Positions 17,686 to 25,357 of a DNA stretch of 64,000 nucleotides are shown piece by piece. Position 1 is the stretch's first letter; each line of letters begins with the position of its first letter. The DNA is from Syntrophotalea carbinolica DSM 2380. Lineage in GTDB: Bacteria; Desulfobacterota; Desulfuromonadia; Desulfuromonadales; Syntrophotaleaceae. A model generated the notes under the pieces. It saw only the letters and a list, made by a program, of their open reading frames with translations, made no database searches and was not told where the DNA came from. Location of the stretch: positions 1,488,001 to 1,552,000 of the forward strand of contig NC_007498.2 of assembly GCF_000012885.1 (NCBI RefSeq), read 5' to 3'. A program made the translations under genes and the position numbers.

Positions 17686-18564
17686 ATGATCAAAAGCATG
17701 ACAGGATATGGCAAGGGGCAGGCAACTGCCGGCGAGATTTCCCTTACGGTGGAGGTCAAATCGGTAAATCATCGTTATGGGGACGTTTCCGTTAAAGCGC
17801 CGCGCTTTCTGCTCGGTTTCGAGGGCGAGATCAAAAAACGCGTTGGGGAACGACTGAAACGCGGCAAAATCGATGTCTTCATCAATATCGAAAACAACGC
17901 CTGTGGCGGTCGTGCCCCGGTGCTCAACAAGGAACTTGCTGCTGCATATATGGTCCTGTTTCGGCAGATGCGGGCCGAATTCGCTCTGGATGGAGATGTC
18001 ACTGTCGGTTTGCTTGCCGGACAAAAGGAAGTGATTACCTTGACCGAAGGCGATCCGGATGAACAGGATGTTCGAAACTGTCTGACCGACGCGCTGGCCA
18101 AGGCACTGACAGCCATAGAGCAGATGCGACATGCCGAGGGCACGGCGACTCGGCAGGACATGGATGAGTATCTGACCCATATCGAGTCGTTACTGAGTTC
18201 GGCTCGGGAAAGGGCGCCCCAGGTGCCGCTGGAGTGGAAAGAGAAGCTTATGGAGCGCCTGGCGCGGCTGGAAAACGGGTTTGAGGTCGATCCCCAGCGT
18301 GTCGCGCAGGAGGTTGCGGTGTTTGCCGATCGTTGCGATATCTGCGAGGAGCTGGCCCGGTTCGCCAGCCATATTGAACAGTTCCGGGGACTGTTCAGTG
18401 TTGAGGAGGCTGTTGGGCGGCAGATGGATTTCATTCTCCAGGAGATGAACCGCGAAGCCAATACCATGGGCTCGAAATCCAACGATCTGGAGTTGACCCG
18501 CCTGGTCGTGGCCATGAAGGCCGACCTGGAAAAAATCCGCGAGCAGGTTCAGAATATCGAATAG
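17686..18564 (+). CDS. yicC: YicC family endoribonuclease
   Basis: YicC-family proteins are about 290 residues and have recently been described as endoribonucleases; this one is 292 residues from ATG 17686. The N-terminal MIKSMTGYGKGQ, EVKSVNHRYGDVSVKAP and the C-terminal MDFILQEMNREANTMGSKS, followed by EKIREQVQNIE, are the family signatures. A longer frame begins at 17647 but the family start is at ATG 17686. It is followed 42 bases later by gmk and then rpoZ, the same order found in many Proteobacteria, suggesting one transcript. The surrounding order gives no further clue to target RNAs. Confidence 0.93.
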   Translation: MIKSMTGYGKGQATAGEISLTVEVKSVNHRYGDVSVKAPRFLLGFEGEIKKRVGERLKRGKIDVFINIENNACGGRAPVLNKELAAAYMVLFRQMRAEFALDGDVTVGLLAGQKEVITLTEGDPDEQDVRNCLTDALAKALTAIEQMRHAEGTATRQDMDEYLTHIESLLSSARERAPQVPLEWKEKLMERLARLENGFEVDPQRVAQEVAVFADRCDICEELARFASHIEQFRGLFSVEEAVGRQMDFILQEMNREANTMGSKSNDLELTRLVVAMKADLEKIREQVQNIE

Positions 18565-18606
18565 TGCAATGGCCCGCTACGGCTGGTAACCGCTGGAGAA
18601 TAACGT

Positions 18607-19239
18607 ATGAAAAGAAATGGCATCCTGTTTGTCATATCCGCGCCGTCAGGTGCTGGTAAGACCTCATTGTGTCGGCAGATTGTTGACATTTTCCCCGATA
18701 TGCGGCACTCTATCTCCTTTACCACGCGTCCCCGTCGAAATGGCGAAACAGACGGTGTCGATTATCACTTTGTCACTCCGGAGGTTTTCGATACCATGGT
18801 GGCGGAAGGTGCTTTCGCCGAATGGGCCAGGGTTCACGGAAACTGCTACGGGACTGCACTGGCTACCCTGCAGGAAGCACGTGAACAGGGTCAGGATCTG
18901 CTGCTGGATATCGATTGTCAGGGTGCGGCGCAGCTTAAGCGCAACTGCCCGGATGACGTCTTTATTTTTATTTTGCCGCCGAGCTTCGAAGAACTTGAGC
19001 GCCGGTTGCGCGGGCGCAATACCGATACCGCCGAGGTCATTGCCCGACGGCTGGACAATGCTCGCCGCGAAATTCGCGAGTTGGTCTGGTATGATTATCT
19101 CATCGTGAATGAGGATCTGCCGCGTGCGGTGGAGGAATTCAAGAGTATTATCCTGGCAGAAGGCTGCAGGGCTTCACGTATCAGAAGTGAGGCCGGCCGT
19201 CTGTTCGACATTGATATGCAGGACAATTCAACGATTTAA
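18607..19239 (+). CDS. gmk: Guanylate kinase
   Basis: Guanylate kinase phosphorylates GMP to GDP in the cytosol. The 210-residue protein has the P-loop SAPSGAGKTSLCRQ, the GMP-binding SFTTRPRRNGETDGVDYHF, and the IDCQGAAQLK segment, with the lid RLRGRNTDTAEVI. All key residues appear present and the length is normal. It sits between yicC and rpoZ. The neighbouring gene for a (p)ppGpp synthetase uses GDP and GTP, and Gmk is a known target of ppGpp in some bacteria, though nothing in this sequence shows that. Confidence 0.97.
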   Translation: MKRNGILFVISAPSGAGKTSLCRQIVDIFPDMRHSISFTTRPRRNGETDGVDYHFVTPEVFDTMVAEGAFAEWARVHGNCYGTALATLQEAREQGQDLLLDIDCQGAAQLKRNCPDDVFIFILPPSFEELERRLRGRNTDTAEVIARRLDNARREIRELVWYDYLIVNEDLPRAVEEFKSIILAEGCRASRIRSEAGRLFDIDMQDNSTI

Positions 19240-19260
19240 CACGAAAAGGACAATAACCCC

Positions 19261-19467
19261 ATGGCGAGAATAACGGTCGAAGATTGCCTTCAGCAGATTC
19301 CCAACCGCTTTTTGCTGGTAATGGTGGCTGCCAAGCGGACCAAGCAGCTGTACAAGGGCGGTCAACCGCTTATCGAAAACAAATCCAATAACAAGCGGGT
19401 GGTTCATTGCCTGCGTGAAATCGCCGCCGGGAAAGTCGATTACGAAATTCCCGCGCGCAAAGCTTAG
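19261..19467 (+). CDS. rpoZ: RNA polymerase omega subunit
   Basis: Omega is a small core subunit of RNA polymerase that helps fold beta-prime and contributes to a ppGpp binding site in Proteobacteria. The 68-residue protein starts [20 protein letters not shown] and contains [12 protein letters not shown] and [14 protein letters not shown], the family pattern. The start follows AAAAGGA. It is 21 bases downstream of gmk, in the same operon. A strong terminator at 19622 separates it from the Rel gene, so the usual rpoZ-rel linkage is kept in order but probably not in one transcript. Confidence 0.95.
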   Translation: MARITVEDCLQQIPNRFLLVMVAAKRTKQLYKGGQPLIENKSNNKRVVHCLREIAAGKVDYEIPARKA

Positions 19468-19621
19468 CCCCTGGCCGGTCGGTCTTTTCGGTATTCTGTC
19501 TTTTGCGGGGACCAAAGCGTGATTAACCACGGTTTTCGAACCGGTCATAAAGACGCATTTGGAGTCACAATTTAAAGCGCAGAGGCGAAGGAAAAGACTG
19601 ACTGTGGTGATGATCAGCCAT

Positions 19622-19657
19622 GAGGCCGGGCCCAAAGGACCCGGCCTCGTTTTGTTT
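19622..19657 (+). terminator. Rho-independent terminator after rpoZ
   Basis: GAGGCCGGG at 19622-19630 pairs with CCCGGCCTC at 19640-19648 and is followed by GTTTTGTTT. It lies in the 273-base gap between rpoZ and the Rel gene and most likely ends the yicC-gmk-rpoZ transcript. I see no gene or known riboswitch in the rest of this gap. Confidence 0.85.
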
Positions 19658-19740
19658 GCCGGGCCATGAGCCCGGTGAGGCGGTCTGTCGCGAAGTGTTC
19701 GCTCCTTTAGCGTCTCTGCTTTGAAACCGATGGAATCGGA

Positions 19741-21897
19741 ATGCTCCGTTTAGATGAAATAATCGAAAAGATTCTGCTCTACAATCCTCAGGCCGATGTC
19801 GACGTTCTGCGTAAGGCATACGTTTACAGTGCCAAGGTTCATCGTGGCCAATCACGCTTGTCCGGTGAGCCTTATCTCAACCACAGCCTTGAAATTGCCA
19901 ATATTCTCATCCGGCTCAAAATGGATGTGCCGACCATCACCACCGGTTTGCTGCACGATATCCTTCAGCAGAATCTGGTCGATGCGACGGAGTTGCAGAC
20001 TCATTTCGGTGAAAATGTCGGGGAGTTGGTACAGAGCCTGACCCGCCTCGGCCGCATAACCTTTACCACGAGTGAAGAGCAGCAGGCCGAGAATTTCCGT
20101 AAAATGTTGCTGGCTATGGCCAGCGATATACGGGTCATTCTGGTCAAGCTTGCCGAGCGACTGCACGATATGCGTACCCTGGAAAGCCGCGATGCCGCCG
20201 AGCAGCGGCGTATTGCCCAGGAAACCCTCGATATTTATGCGCCGCTGGCCAATCGCCTCGGTATCAGTTGGATGAAATGCGAACTGGAAGATTTGTCCTT
20301 ACGCTACGTTTTGCCCGAGGTCTATTCCGAACTGCGCACCAAAGTCGAACTGCAGAGTAAAAACCGGGCGGGTTATGTGGAGGAAGTTCGTAAGCAGTTG
20401 TACGAAAAAATGGTGCAGAACGGCATCGAGGGAGAGTGCTACGGCCGTCAGAAACATCTGTATTCCATCTGGCGTAAAATGCAGCGTCAGGGCATCGAAT
20501 TCGAACAGGTCTATGATCTTATCGCTTTTCGGGTGCTGGTAAAGGACGTGCGGGACTGTTATGCCATGCTGGGCGTGATTCATGCGGCCTGGAAGCCTAT
20601 CGCCAGCCGTTTCAAGGATTATATCGCCATGCCCAAGGCGAATATGTACCAATCGCTGCATACCACGGTTATCGGGCCCTACGGAGAGCGGATGGAGGTC
20701 CAGATCCGGACCGAGGAGATGCATCGGGTCGCTGAGGAAGGTATCGCCGCCCACTGGAAATATAAGGAAGGGCGGGGTGGCGACAGTGTCGTCACCAAAG
20801 ATGAGAAGCAATTCGGCTGGTTGCGGCAAATGCTCGATTCCCAGCAGGAGTTCTCCGATTCCCACGAATTTGTCGGTTCGGTGAAAGGCGATCTGTTTTC
20901 CGAGGAGGTCTATGTCTTTTCCCCCAAAGGTGAGGTGAAGGCTTTCCCTCGTGGCGCAACGCCCATTGACTTCGCTTACAGCGTGCATACGGAGGTCGGT
21001 AATCGCTGCGTCGGCGCGCGCGTCAACGGTAAGCTGGTGCCGCTGAAAACCCCTCTTAGCAATGGCGATGTGGTTGAGGTCGTGACATCCCCCAACCAGA
21101 CACCCAGCAAAGACTGGCTCAAGTTTGTCGTCACCTCGCGGGCGGCCAGTAAAATCCGCCACTGGGTCAAGACCCAACAGCGGGAAAAAAGTATCGAGCT
21201 CGGCAAGGAGCTGTTTGAAAAACGACTGCGCAAGTACGGATGCAGTCTCAAGAAAGTTTTGGCCTCCAAGGAGTTTTCCCAGGCGATGCAGGAGCTTGGT
21301 TATCATGCCTCCGCCGATTTGCTGGCCGGGATCGGCTACGGCAAGGTGCCGCTTGGCCAGGTGGTCAGTCGGGTGATTCCCGCCGATGTACGGCGCCCTG
21401 AAACGGAAGATAAGGAGACGCTTCTGCCGGAAGCCGGACCTGTCCGTAAAAAGCCTTCAAGCGCCATCAAGATTCAGGGGATTGGCGATATCATGGTGAG
21501 GTTCGCCAAATGCTGCAATCCGTTGCCGGGTGATCCGGTGGTAGGTTTTATTACCCGTGGTCGTGGTATTACCGTGCATACGGTCGATTGTCCAAGCGTT
21601 TTGGAAAGTGATGCGGACCGGCAAATCGAGGTTGAATGGGATGTCAAGAAAAAGGCATCGCATACGGCCAAGATCCGCCTGGCTACCGAGGACCGCAAAG
21701 GGGTCCTGGCCAACGTCAGCAATGCCATCAGTGCCTGTGAAGCCAACATTTCCAGCGCCAGTGTTCAGCGGACCAAAACCCATAAGAGTCTTATTGTTTT
21801 TGCGGTGGAGGTGGACGATGTGGAGCACCTCAATCGCGTAATCAATGCCCTGCATCAGGTAAAAGGAGTCTATCAGGTCGATCGCTTGCGGCACTGA
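19741..21897 (+). CDS. rel: RelA/SpoT-type (p)ppGpp synthetase with altered hydrolase site
   Basis: This 718-residue protein has the full RSH layout: HD hydrolase domain (about 20-170), synthetase domain (about 225-350, with RFKDYIAMPKANMYQSLHTT and EVQIRTEEMHRVAEEGIAAHW), TGS domain (about 380-445, with VFSPKGEVKAFPRGATPIDF) and a C-terminal ACT domain. The synthetase motif RFKD looks active. The hydrolase domain keeps His48, His72 and Asp73, but the canonical HDxxED reads HDILQQ (Gln76, Gln77), and the DRLHNMRT segment reads ERLHDMRT (Glu139, Asp143). Four positions tied to manganese binding or catalysis in characterised Rel proteins are therefore changed. I infer strong synthetase and weak or absent ppGpp hydrolase. 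It follows rpoZ, where the single bifunctional Rel is usually found. Confidence 0.9.
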   Translation: MLRLDEIIEKILLYNPQADVDVLRKAYVYSAKVHRGQSRLSGEPYLNHSLEIANILIRLKMDVPTITTGLLHDILQQNLVDATELQTHFGENVGELVQSLTRLGRITFTTSEEQQAENFRKMLLAMASDIRVILVKLAERLHDMRTLESRDAAEQRRIAQETLDIYAPLANRLGISWMKCELEDLSLRYVLPEVYSELRTKVELQSKNRAGYVEEVRKQLYEKMVQNGIEGECYGRQKHLYSIWRKMQRQGIEFEQVYDLIAFRVLVKDVRDCYAMLGVIHAAWKPIASRFKDYIAMPKANMYQSLHTTVIGPYGERMEVQIRTEEMHRVAEEGIAAHWKYKEGRGGDSVVTKDEKQFGWLRQMLDSQQEFSDSHEFVGSVKGDLFSEEVYVFSPKGEVKAFPRGATPIDFAYSVHTEVGNRCVGARVNGKLVPLKTPLSNGDVVEVVTSPNQTPSKDWLKFVVTSRAASKIRHWVKTQQREKSIELGKELFEKRLRKYGCSLKKVLASKEFSQAMQELGYHASADLLAGIGYGKVPLGQVVSRVIPADVRRPETEDKETLLPEAGPVRKKPSSAIKIQGIGDIMVRFAKCCNPLPGDPVVGFITRGRGITVHTVDCPSVLESDADRQIEVEWDVKKKASHTAKIRLATEDRKGVLANVSNAISACEANISSASVQRTKTHKSLIVFAVEVDDVEHLNRVINALHQVKGVYQVDRLRH

Positions 21898-22029
21898 GAC
21901 ATCGGTTTCGGAGCATCGGTGTTGGAACCGGATGGCCATGAAAACGAGATGGAAACTTTTGGTTTCCATCGTTGATTCGGTTTTGATAGCGGTAAAACTA
22001 TAATCAGCTAACCACAAGGATCGTATGCC

Positions 22030-22416
22030 ATGCCGATTGAAAAGATAACTACAGAGCAGGCACCGGCCGCTATCGGGCCGTATTCGCAGGCCGTGCGGGC
22101 CGGGGATTATCTGTTCTTTTCAGGGCAGATTCCTTTGGATCCTGCGACCGGAAACATGGTTGGAAAGGATGCCGAGAGTCAGACTTTGCAGGTGGTGAGC
22201 AATATCAAAGCCGTACTGGCGGCCGCCGGTCTTGGCGTGAATGATGTGGTCAAGACGACCGTTTATCTTACCGATCTGCAGGATTTTGAGGTGGTTAACC
22301 GCGTCTATGCGGAATGTTTCGGCTCGGCAGCCCCGGCGCGTGCCACTGTCCAGGTGGCAGCTTTGCCGAAAGGGGCTCTGGTGGAAATCGAGGGGGTGGC
22401 CTACGCAGGGGATTGA
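22030..22416 (+). CDS. ridA: RidA family enamine/imine deaminase
   Basis: RidA (YjgF) hydrolyses reactive enamine/imine products of PLP enzymes such as threonine dehydratase. The 128-residue protein shows PAAIGPYSQAVRAGDYLFFSGQIPLDP, VKTTVYLTDLQDF and the conserved Arg in APARATVQVAALPKGALVEIE, which binds the substrate carboxylate in homologues. The start ATG follows CAAGGATCG. It ends just before a strong bidirectional terminator. Length and motifs are entirely ordinary. Confidence 0.95.
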   Translation: MPIEKITTEQAPAAIGPYSQAVRAGDYLFFSGQIPLDPATGNMVGKDAESQTLQVVSNIKAVLAAAGLGVNDVVKTTVYLTDLQDFEVVNRVYAECFGSAAPARATVQVAALPKGALVEIEGVAYAGD

Positions 22417-22466
22417 CTCCGTCTGCCGTGATTGCGGCCGGAATTTAAATAAACAGGTTGAACGTA

Positions 22467-22494
22467 ACAGGGGAAGCCGAATGGCTTCCCCTGT
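22467..22494. terminator. Bidirectional terminator between ridA and rpmB
   Basis: ACAGGGGAAGCC at 22467-22478 pairs perfectly with GGCTTCCCCTGT at 22483-22494 around a four-base loop. T-rich flanks exist on the plus side (TGTTTG). It sits between convergent genes ridA (plus) and rpmB (minus) and probably serves both. Confidence 0.85.
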
Positions 22495-22521
22495 TTGCGT
22501 CTCTTATGGCAGGCCCCTGGA

Positions 22522-22713
22522 TCAGATGGCCTTGGTGACGGCGCCGGAACGAAGGCACCGGGTGCAGACTTTGATGGCCTGCACTTTGCCCTTGTGCAGA
22601 GCCCGTACCTTTTGAAGGTTGGGATACCAAACCTTGCGGGTTTTGTTATGGGCATGGCTGACGTTATTGCCAGTGGTCGGTTTTTTACCACAGATATCGC
22701 ATACTCTGGACAT
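22522..22713 (-). CDS. rpmB: 50S ribosomal protein L28
   Basis: L28 is a small protein of the large ribosomal subunit. The 63-residue product starts [12 protein letters not shown] and has [15 protein letters not shown] and [10 protein letters not shown]. The two CxxC pairs mark it as the zinc-binding (C+) form of L28. I chose ATG 22713, which follows AGGAGG on the minus strand; a frame extending to 22773 lacks homology. A likely promoter sits at 22745-22773. Confidence 0.96.
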   Translation of the reverse strand: MSRVCDICGKKPTTGNNVSHAHNKTRKVWYPNLQKVRALHKGKVQAIKVCTRCLRSGAVTKAI

Positions 22714-22744
22714 TTTCTTACCTCCTGGAAATTTAGAGCGCCTA

Positions 22745-22773
22745 TATGTACCATTTGCGGTGTCGTATTGCAA
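22745..22773 (-). promoter_or_regulatory. Predicted sigma-70 promoter for rpmB
   Basis: On the minus strand TTGCAA (22773-22768) and TACATA (22750-22745) are separated by 17 bases, about 30 bases upstream of the rpmB start. The -35 box has five of six and the -10 box four of six consensus bases. This is a by-eye prediction. Confidence 0.45.
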
Positions 22774-22809
22774 CCTCTTTTTCTTTTGTCTGTTGCCGGG
22801 GTCTCTCTT

Positions 22810-24108
22810 TTATCCCCGTATCGGTAGCAGTAACTGCTCTGCCAGGGCGAATCCCAGCACGACCTCGCCGTTGCTGCCGAGTCCGGGGCACATCCATTCG
22901 GGGATGGCTGTAATCGGATAGCGACCGGCAGGGCGGCATGGCAGACCGCTGAGGCCGACATGGCGGTCTGCGAACGGACGGCTGCGCTGCGGAAGGTGGA
23001 TTTCCTCTATGTGGAAATCGGCAAAGGGCAACAGAGTCCGCAGGTGCTCGGTGAGTCGCTCGGGAGTGTAGGGATGAGATTCATTTTCATTGCCGGCTTC
23101 TATCAGGTAGCGTATCCCACCGGCAACCTCCTGCCGGGTGACAAGGAATGTTGTGGCGTCCGACAGCACGATACGGCTGGCTAACAGCGGCGAAATATTT
23201 TCGCTGATGGTTGTCGTCTGCCAGGTAGGGCGCGTGGCGCGCTGCATCGCCCGGGGTGCTTTTTTGCCGGCGGGAAGAAAGGTCGTGGCCGACTGACTGG
23301 CGATAACGAATTGTGATGCCTTGATGCGGGCCCCGTCTTTGAGGAGGATGCCTTCAAGCTTGCGCCCGGACCCATGCAGAAGATCAAGCCGGTCCAAGGG
23401 GATTTCCGTAACATGGAACTGGGCGGTGCGTCGGGACAGTAATTCTGAAAACAATACACTGTCCATAGCTTTTGGCAAGCGGCTCCAGTGCCACAACAAG
23501 GCAGCCTGCGTTGTTGTAAGCTGGGCCGCGGGCAAGCCGGACAGACCGGTAAAAAGGGTCCGGAGCAGGGTGTGCGCTTCGCCTTCGACATGGCGGGCAA
23601 GATACTTTGCAAGCGGTCTGGACAGTGGAATCCTGCCGGCTTCGGATTTCCAGCCCGATGCAGCCAGGCGGATTTGACTGCGCAGGCTGAAGAGGGCAGA
23701 AGGCGTTTGTGTTGCAAGCGCCCGGCTAAGCCAGGTGCCCCAACGATCCAGGTTCTGCAACAGTTTGACGGGGGCGTCCGAAGGTGTGGTCAGTTCCCGT
23801 TGCCATTCATCTGCGAGGTCGGGAGCCGAAAGGTCCAGGCGATGATGTTTGTCAATCAACTGCAAGCCACCGGCGCTGCGCAGTTGCTGGCGCTGCTGGC
23901 CGAGAAGATTCAGAAGTTTCTCCAGGTGCGTTCCGCATGCCAGCTCGGGGTTTAGCAAGGGCTCGCTATGGTCACTAAGTAGCAGAATCCGACGGCCACG
24001 TCGCCCTGCCAGAAACGCAGCGATGCGTGCAGCCAGGCCACTGCCGAGAATGATGACATCAAAATGCTGGGATTTCACCCGGATAACTTTCTGTATGCTG
24101 GCAGGCAC
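22810..24108 (-). CDS. FAD/NAD(P)-binding oxidoreductase-like protein, GlpB-like
   Basis: This 432-residue protein begins with a Rossmann dinucleotide-binding motif, FDVIILGSGLAARIAAFLAGRRG, around residues 15-37, followed by the acidic end of the second strand (LLLSD). A second flavoprotein-like segment near the C-terminus, GLGSNGEVVLGFALAEQLLL, fits an FAD-binding ending. The layout recalls GlpB, the membrane-anchoring flavoprotein subunit of anaerobic glycerol-3-phosphate dehydrogenase, but no glpA or glpC is nearby and the match is loose. The substrate is unknown. It follows the DUF523 gene by only 17 bases on the same strand, so they are probably co-transcribed. The start is a GTG at 24108 with AGAGG close by. 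Confidence 0.6.
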   Translation of the reverse strand: MPASIQKVIRVKSQHFDVIILGSGLAARIAAFLAGRRGRRILLLSDHSEPLLNPELACGTHLEKLLNLLGQQRQQLRSAGGLQLIDKHHRLDLSAPDLADEWQRELTTPSDAPVKLLQNLDRWGTWLSRALATQTPSALFSLRSQIRLAASGWKSEAGRIPLSRPLAKYLARHVEGEAHTLLRTLFTGLSGLPAAQLTTTQAALLWHWSRLPKAMDSVLFSELLSRRTAQFHVTEIPLDRLDLLHGSGRKLEGILLKDGARIKASQFVIASQSATTFLPAGKKAPRAMQRATRPTWQTTTISENISPLLASRIVLSDATTFLVTRQEVAGGIRYLIEAGNENESHPYTPERLTEHLRTLLPFADFHIEEIHLPQRSRPFADRHVGLSGLPCRPAGRYPITAIPEWMCPGLGSNGEVVLGFALAEQLLLPIRG

Positions 24109-24125
24109 CTCTTGGAGAGGAGCTA

Positions 24126-24575
24126 TTAAAGGTCTTCTTCGCTTATGATCTGCAGACCGTTACGTTGCAGCAGTGCGGTGGTTATGCCCTGCCCGGCGAC
24201 CTTGGAGCCCTGGCGACAGATTCTGTGTACGCCGCAGGAAGGACTGCCATCCTTGAACAGAGCATGGGTGCAACCCGTCAGCTGGGCTATTTTCAAGGTC
24301 TCTTTCGCGCCCTGGACAAAAACCGTGTTCATATCTGTTTGGTCCGTGCGGATGACAAGCCCGCTGCCGTTCAATACTTCGGCACCGCTGCCCTCGGCGA
24401 AAAAGGTCATAGGCCGCGGCGTCGGTAGTCCCGCCAGCTGTTCAGGGCAGACGGGTATCGGGATCATTTTGTGTTGTTGCAGATAGTGGCGCACTTTTTC
24501 ATTGTACTTGCTGCGTCCGTCATAACGGGTTGCAAGGCCAAGCAGGCAGGCGCTTACCAGTATCGGATGGGACAT
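24126..24575 (-). CDS. DUF523 / TudS-type thiouracil desulfidase-like protein
   Basis: This 149-residue protein belongs to the DUF523 family, some members of which (TudS) are iron-sulfur enzymes that remove sulfur from thiouracil. It has SACLLGLATRYDG at the N-terminus, PVCPEQLAGLPTPR, and KDGSPSCGVHRI. The three cysteines thought to hold the cluster (in SACLLG, VCPE and SPSCG) are all present. Many relatives read CRYDG in the first motif where this protein reads TRYDG. A desulfidase role is inferred from family only. A terminator at 24604 separates it from purN, so it is probably transcribed from its own promoter. Confidence 0.8.
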   Translation of the reverse strand: MSHPILVSACLLGLATRYDGRSKYNEKVRHYLQQHKMIPIPVCPEQLAGLPTPRPMTFFAEGSGAEVLNGSGLVIRTDQTDMNTVFVQGAKETLKIAQLTGCTHALFKDGSPSCGVHRICRQGSKVAGQGITTALLQRNGLQIISEEDL

Positions 24576-24593
24576 CGCGGCAGCCTCTTCGTG

Positions 24594-24630
24594 GATAAAA
24601 AACGGCCGGGCGTTTGCGGGCGCCCGGCCT
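24594..24630 (-). terminator. Terminator after purM-purN
   Basis: On the minus strand GGCCGGGCG and CGCCCGGCC form a nine-base-pair stem (24604-24629) with an eight-base loop, followed by GTTTTTTA. It lies just after the purN stop and before the DUF523 gene, so it should end the purM-purN transcript. Confidence 0.85.
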
Positions 24631-24650
24631 GGGATGGGTGTATGGCGCCA

Positions 24651-25307
24651 TCAAAACGATGGGTTCTGCAAGGCCCGGTCTTTTGCCATCAGTGGAGGGG
24701 TGATGCGCACACGGCGTCCTTCGATGCGCAGCCGTCCCTCGGCAAATAACCGGATGGCTTGCGGATAGATTCGGTGCTCCTGCTCCAGAATACGCCTGGA
24801 AAGCGTCGTTTCGTTATCATCGTCCCGTACCGGGACCGCAGCCTGGATAATAATGGGACCGCTGTCAACGCCCGGATCTACAAAATGCACGGTGCAACCG
24901 GCAATTCTGACCCCGTAATCCAAGGCCTGTCGCTGGGCGTGTATGCCGGGGAAGGCCGGTAGCAGTGCCGGATGAATATTCATGATACGCTGCGGAAACG
25001 CTTCCAGAAAGACAGGCGTCAGGATGCGCATGAACCCGGCCAGCACCACAAGCTCGACCCCGCTTTTTTTCAGCACCTCGACCATGGCCTGGTCGAAAGC
25101 TTCCCGGTCAGGGTGTGTCCGGTGCTCGACGACGGCAACGGGAATGCCGGCCCGGCGAGCACGTTCCAGCGCACCGGCTTGTGGTTTGTTGCTCAGGACC
25201 ACGGCGACTTCGGCAGATACCGAACCTGCCAGGCATTGGTCTATAATCGCCTGAAGGTTGGTGCCACCGCCGGACGCCAGTATTCCGAGACGCAATTTCT
25301 TACTCAA
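24651..25307 (-). CDS. purN: Phosphoribosylglycinamide formyltransferase PurN
   Basis: PurN formylates glycinamide ribonucleotide with 10-formyltetrahydrofolate in purine synthesis. It has LGILASGGGTNLQAII at the start, IMNIHPALLPAFPG with the catalytic Asn and His, and CTVHFVDPGVDSGPII with the catalytic Asp. I chose TTG 25307 because GGAGGG lies 9 bases upstream, while the in-frame ATG at 25328 overlaps that ribosome site. This gives 218 residues, normal for PurN. It follows purM by about 50 bases on the same strand and ends at a terminator, giving a two-gene purMN operon. Confidence 0.93.
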   Translation of the reverse strand: MSKKLRLGILASGGGTNLQAIIDQCLAGSVSAEVAVVLSNKPQAGALERARRAGIPVAVVEHRTHPDREAFDQAMVEVLKKSGVELVVLAGFMRILTPVFLEAFPQRIMNIHPALLPAFPGIHAQRQALDYGVRIAGCTVHFVDPGVDSGPIIIQAAVPVRDDDNETTLSRRILEQEHRIYPQAIRLFAEGRLRIEGRRVRITPPLMAKDRALQNPSF

Positions 25308-25357
25308 TGGTACTCGCCCTCCATGCAAGACACAGGTTTCGATACGATGCCCGATGA

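Noticed and set aside
21948-21970. Terminator after the Rel gene
   Set aside because: GATGGAAAC/GTTTCCATC can pair, but no T run follows, so I did not list it as a terminator.
22401-22961. Minus-strand ORF of 186 codons across rpmB
   Set aside because: It runs through rpmB in another frame and through the shared terminator; L28 is unambiguous.
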